The notes under the pieces: generated by a model
The model's database searches: none
Seen by the model: the letters and a program-made list of their open reading frames with translations, nothing else
What the model was told of the DNA's origin: nothing
Program-made: the position numbers and the translations under genes
Source: Ruminococcus sp.
GTDB lineage: Bacteria > Bacillota > Clostridia > Oscillospirales > Ruminococcaceae
Length of the DNA stretch: 6,341 bases
Reading direction: 5' to 3'
Assembly: GCA_019417865.1 (NCBI GenBank)
Contig: DYCW01000320.1
Span: 1-6,341, forward strand
Shown: positions 5,426 through 6,341 of the stretch, piece after piece
Layout of the letters: each line of letters opens with the position of its first letter
Position numbering within the stretch: position 1 is the first letter of the stretch

Positions 5426-6227
5426 CAAGGAACTTATCCCCTTGTTGTGGGATAAAGTAAAAGACCTGCTTTATATGAAAGCAAACAGGGCATACAGGCA
5501 GCACAGTGACATGTTTGCCCGTTGTGGTGTAGAATTAGCTGACATTCGGCAAAGCTGCTACATCGTGTTTCTGGACGCTCTGAAAGGCTATCAGCCAGAC
5601 GGAGAAACCAAGTTCACAAGCTATCTGAATTATCCGTTTCAGACGATGCTAAAGGAACTTACCCACACCAGAACCAGCCGAAAAGAGCCATTAAACGATG
5701 CCACAAGCCTTGACAAGCCTATACAGGATAAAGACGGGGATGCAGATGCGACAATGGTTGACCTGCTCCCTGACAGCAGTATTGACCTTGAAAACGATGT
5801 GCTTGACCCACTGGAACGGGATGAGGAACAACAGGTGGTGCGGGATGCTGTGGCAAGATTGCCGGAGCAGCAACGAAATGTGATAGAATCAACCTATTTT
5901 CTGAACCAAGCACAAAAAGAGATTGCCGCCCATATGGGATGCCGTCCACAGAATGTACACCGATTACAGGTACAGGCATTTCAGACCTTGCGGCGGTCTC
6001 CGATTCTGCAAAGGTTATACAGGGAACAGGTAAAGCATTACCAATGGCAACAAGTACAGCGGTTGGAAAACCGACCGGAATTCTTTGAGATAGTACAGCA
6101 ATTACGAGAGCGGCAAGAACAGGGCGAGCCAATCAGCTATGGCAAATATCAAGCAAGATTGTACAGTGTGTATCTGGATGCTGTCAGGATTGCAGAAGCA
6201 AGGCGTATAGAAGAATCAAACATATAA
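5382..6227 (+). CDS. Sigma-70 family RNA polymerase sigma factor of mobile-element type (281 aa)
   Basis: This encodes a promoter-specificity subunit of RNA polymerase. Residues about 50-95 (ELADIRQSCYIVFLDALKGY, then TKFTSYLNYPFQTMLKEL) match sigma region 2, which binds core enzyme and the -10 element. A long acidic linker (about 105-150) follows. Residues about 155-205 (AVARLPEQQRNVIESTYFL, then QKEIAAHMGCRPQNVHRLQ) match region 4 with its -35-reading HTH. The 70-residue Gln/Arg-rich tail is not part of the standard fold. I chose ATG 5382 because GGAAAGGG (5368-5375) lies six bases upstream; the in-frame ATG at 5343 has no ribosome site. It overlaps the preceding 65-aa gene by 44 bases. Sigma-like proteins occur in conjugative elements such as Tn916 (orf7). 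It may drive element genes beyond this window (inference). Confidence 0.88.
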   Translation: MTNEKLAALAQDPDNKELIPLLWDKVKDLLYMKANRAYRQHSDMFARCGVELADIRQSCYIVFLDALKGYQPDGETKFTSYLNYPFQTMLKELTHTRTSRKEPLNDATSLDKPIQDKDGDADATMVDLLPDSSIDLENDVLDPLERDEEQQVVRDAVARLPEQQRNVIESTYFLNQAQKEIAAHMGCRPQNVHRLQVQAFQTLRRSPILQRLYREQVKHYQWQQVQRLENRPEFFEIVQQLRERQEQGEPISYGKYQARLYSVYLDAVRIAEARRIEESNI

Positions 6228-6233
6228 CAGAAG

Positions 6234-6266
6234 ACCGGTTGCGGTGATTTGCCGTAGCCGGTTTTT
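6234..6266 (+). terminator. Intrinsic terminator after the sigma factor
   Basis: ACCGGTTGCGG (6234-6244) pairs with CCGTAGCCGGT (6252-6262) over 11 bp with two G-U pairs and a 7-nt loop, followed at once by TTTT (6263-6266). It begins seven bases after the sigma stop codon and is the strongest terminator in the window. Confidence 0.88.
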
Positions 6267-6323
6267 GATTGCATTATAAAATATATATAATAAAATATAA
6301 AAAATAATCTATATCTTGTATTT

Positions 6324-6341
6324 CTGTCTCTTATACACATC
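6324..6341. other. Nextera (Tn5 mosaic-end) adapter at the contig end
   Basis: CTGTCTCTTATACACATC is identical to 18 of the 19 bases of the reverse-complemented Tn5 mosaic end used in Nextera library kits. It sits exactly at the last base, as expected for untrimmed adapter read-through carried into an assembly. Natural sequence should be taken to end at 6323. The preceding 6267-6323 are very AT-rich with no gene seen. Confidence 0.95.

Noticed and set aside
5719..6132. 137-codon leftward open frame
   Set aside because: Antisense to the sigma-factor gene, whose region 2 and region 4 motifs are clear; the opposite frame has no recognisable domain.
6149..6340. 63-codon leftward open frame beginning MCIRDR
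   Set aside because: Its start lies in the Nextera adapter and the rest is antisense to the terminator and sigma gene; a library artefact.

Overview
This window looks like part of an integrated or episomal mobile element (an integrative/mobilizable element, phage satellite or plasmid) from a low-to-moderate GC Gram-positive bacterium, most likely a gut Clostridia member. The grounds are AGGAGG-type ribosome sites before most genes, an AT-rich non-coding fraction, TTG start use, and a gene kit typical of Firmicutes mobile elements. No relaxase, integrase, capsid or 16S gene is present, so the element class and exact host cannot be fixed. The last 18 bases are sequencing adapter, so genomic sequence really ends at about 6323.

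Layout. A leftward XRE-family regulator (1-573, cut by the left edge) faces a control region (about 587-755). That region holds an 8+8 bp palindrome, a perfect-consensus sigma-70 promoter pointing right (TTGACA, 17 bp, TATAAT) and a further copy of the palindrome half-site at the expected transcription start. This arrangement resembles the control switch of a phage or conjugative element.

The promoter should drive a rightward operon: a 64-aa helix-turn-helix protein (756-950), a small CxxC...CxxC protein (from 1028), a Rha-family antirepressor gene that has lost its 5' end (to 1913), two leader hairpins, an excisionase-like DNA-binding protein (2015-2278) and an 801-aa primase-helicase (2294-4699). 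The last has an AEP primase domain, a CHC2-like zinc finger and a P4/D5-type SF3 helicase. A hairpin at 4715-4764 probably ends this unit.

The next 528 bases (4700-5227) carry no convincing gene. They hold repeated TTTTTGC(A/C)CC and GGCATTTTTT motifs in both orientations around an AT-rich core with an imperfect dyad. This is the best candidate in the window for the origin served by the primase-helicase.

Beyond it, a 65-aa basic protein (5228-5425) overlaps a sigma-70-family factor (5382-6227), followed by a strong intrinsic terminator (6234-6266). In outline the element has a repressor switch, excision and replication functions acting on a nearby origin, and its own sigma factor, which could direct transcription of genes outside the window.
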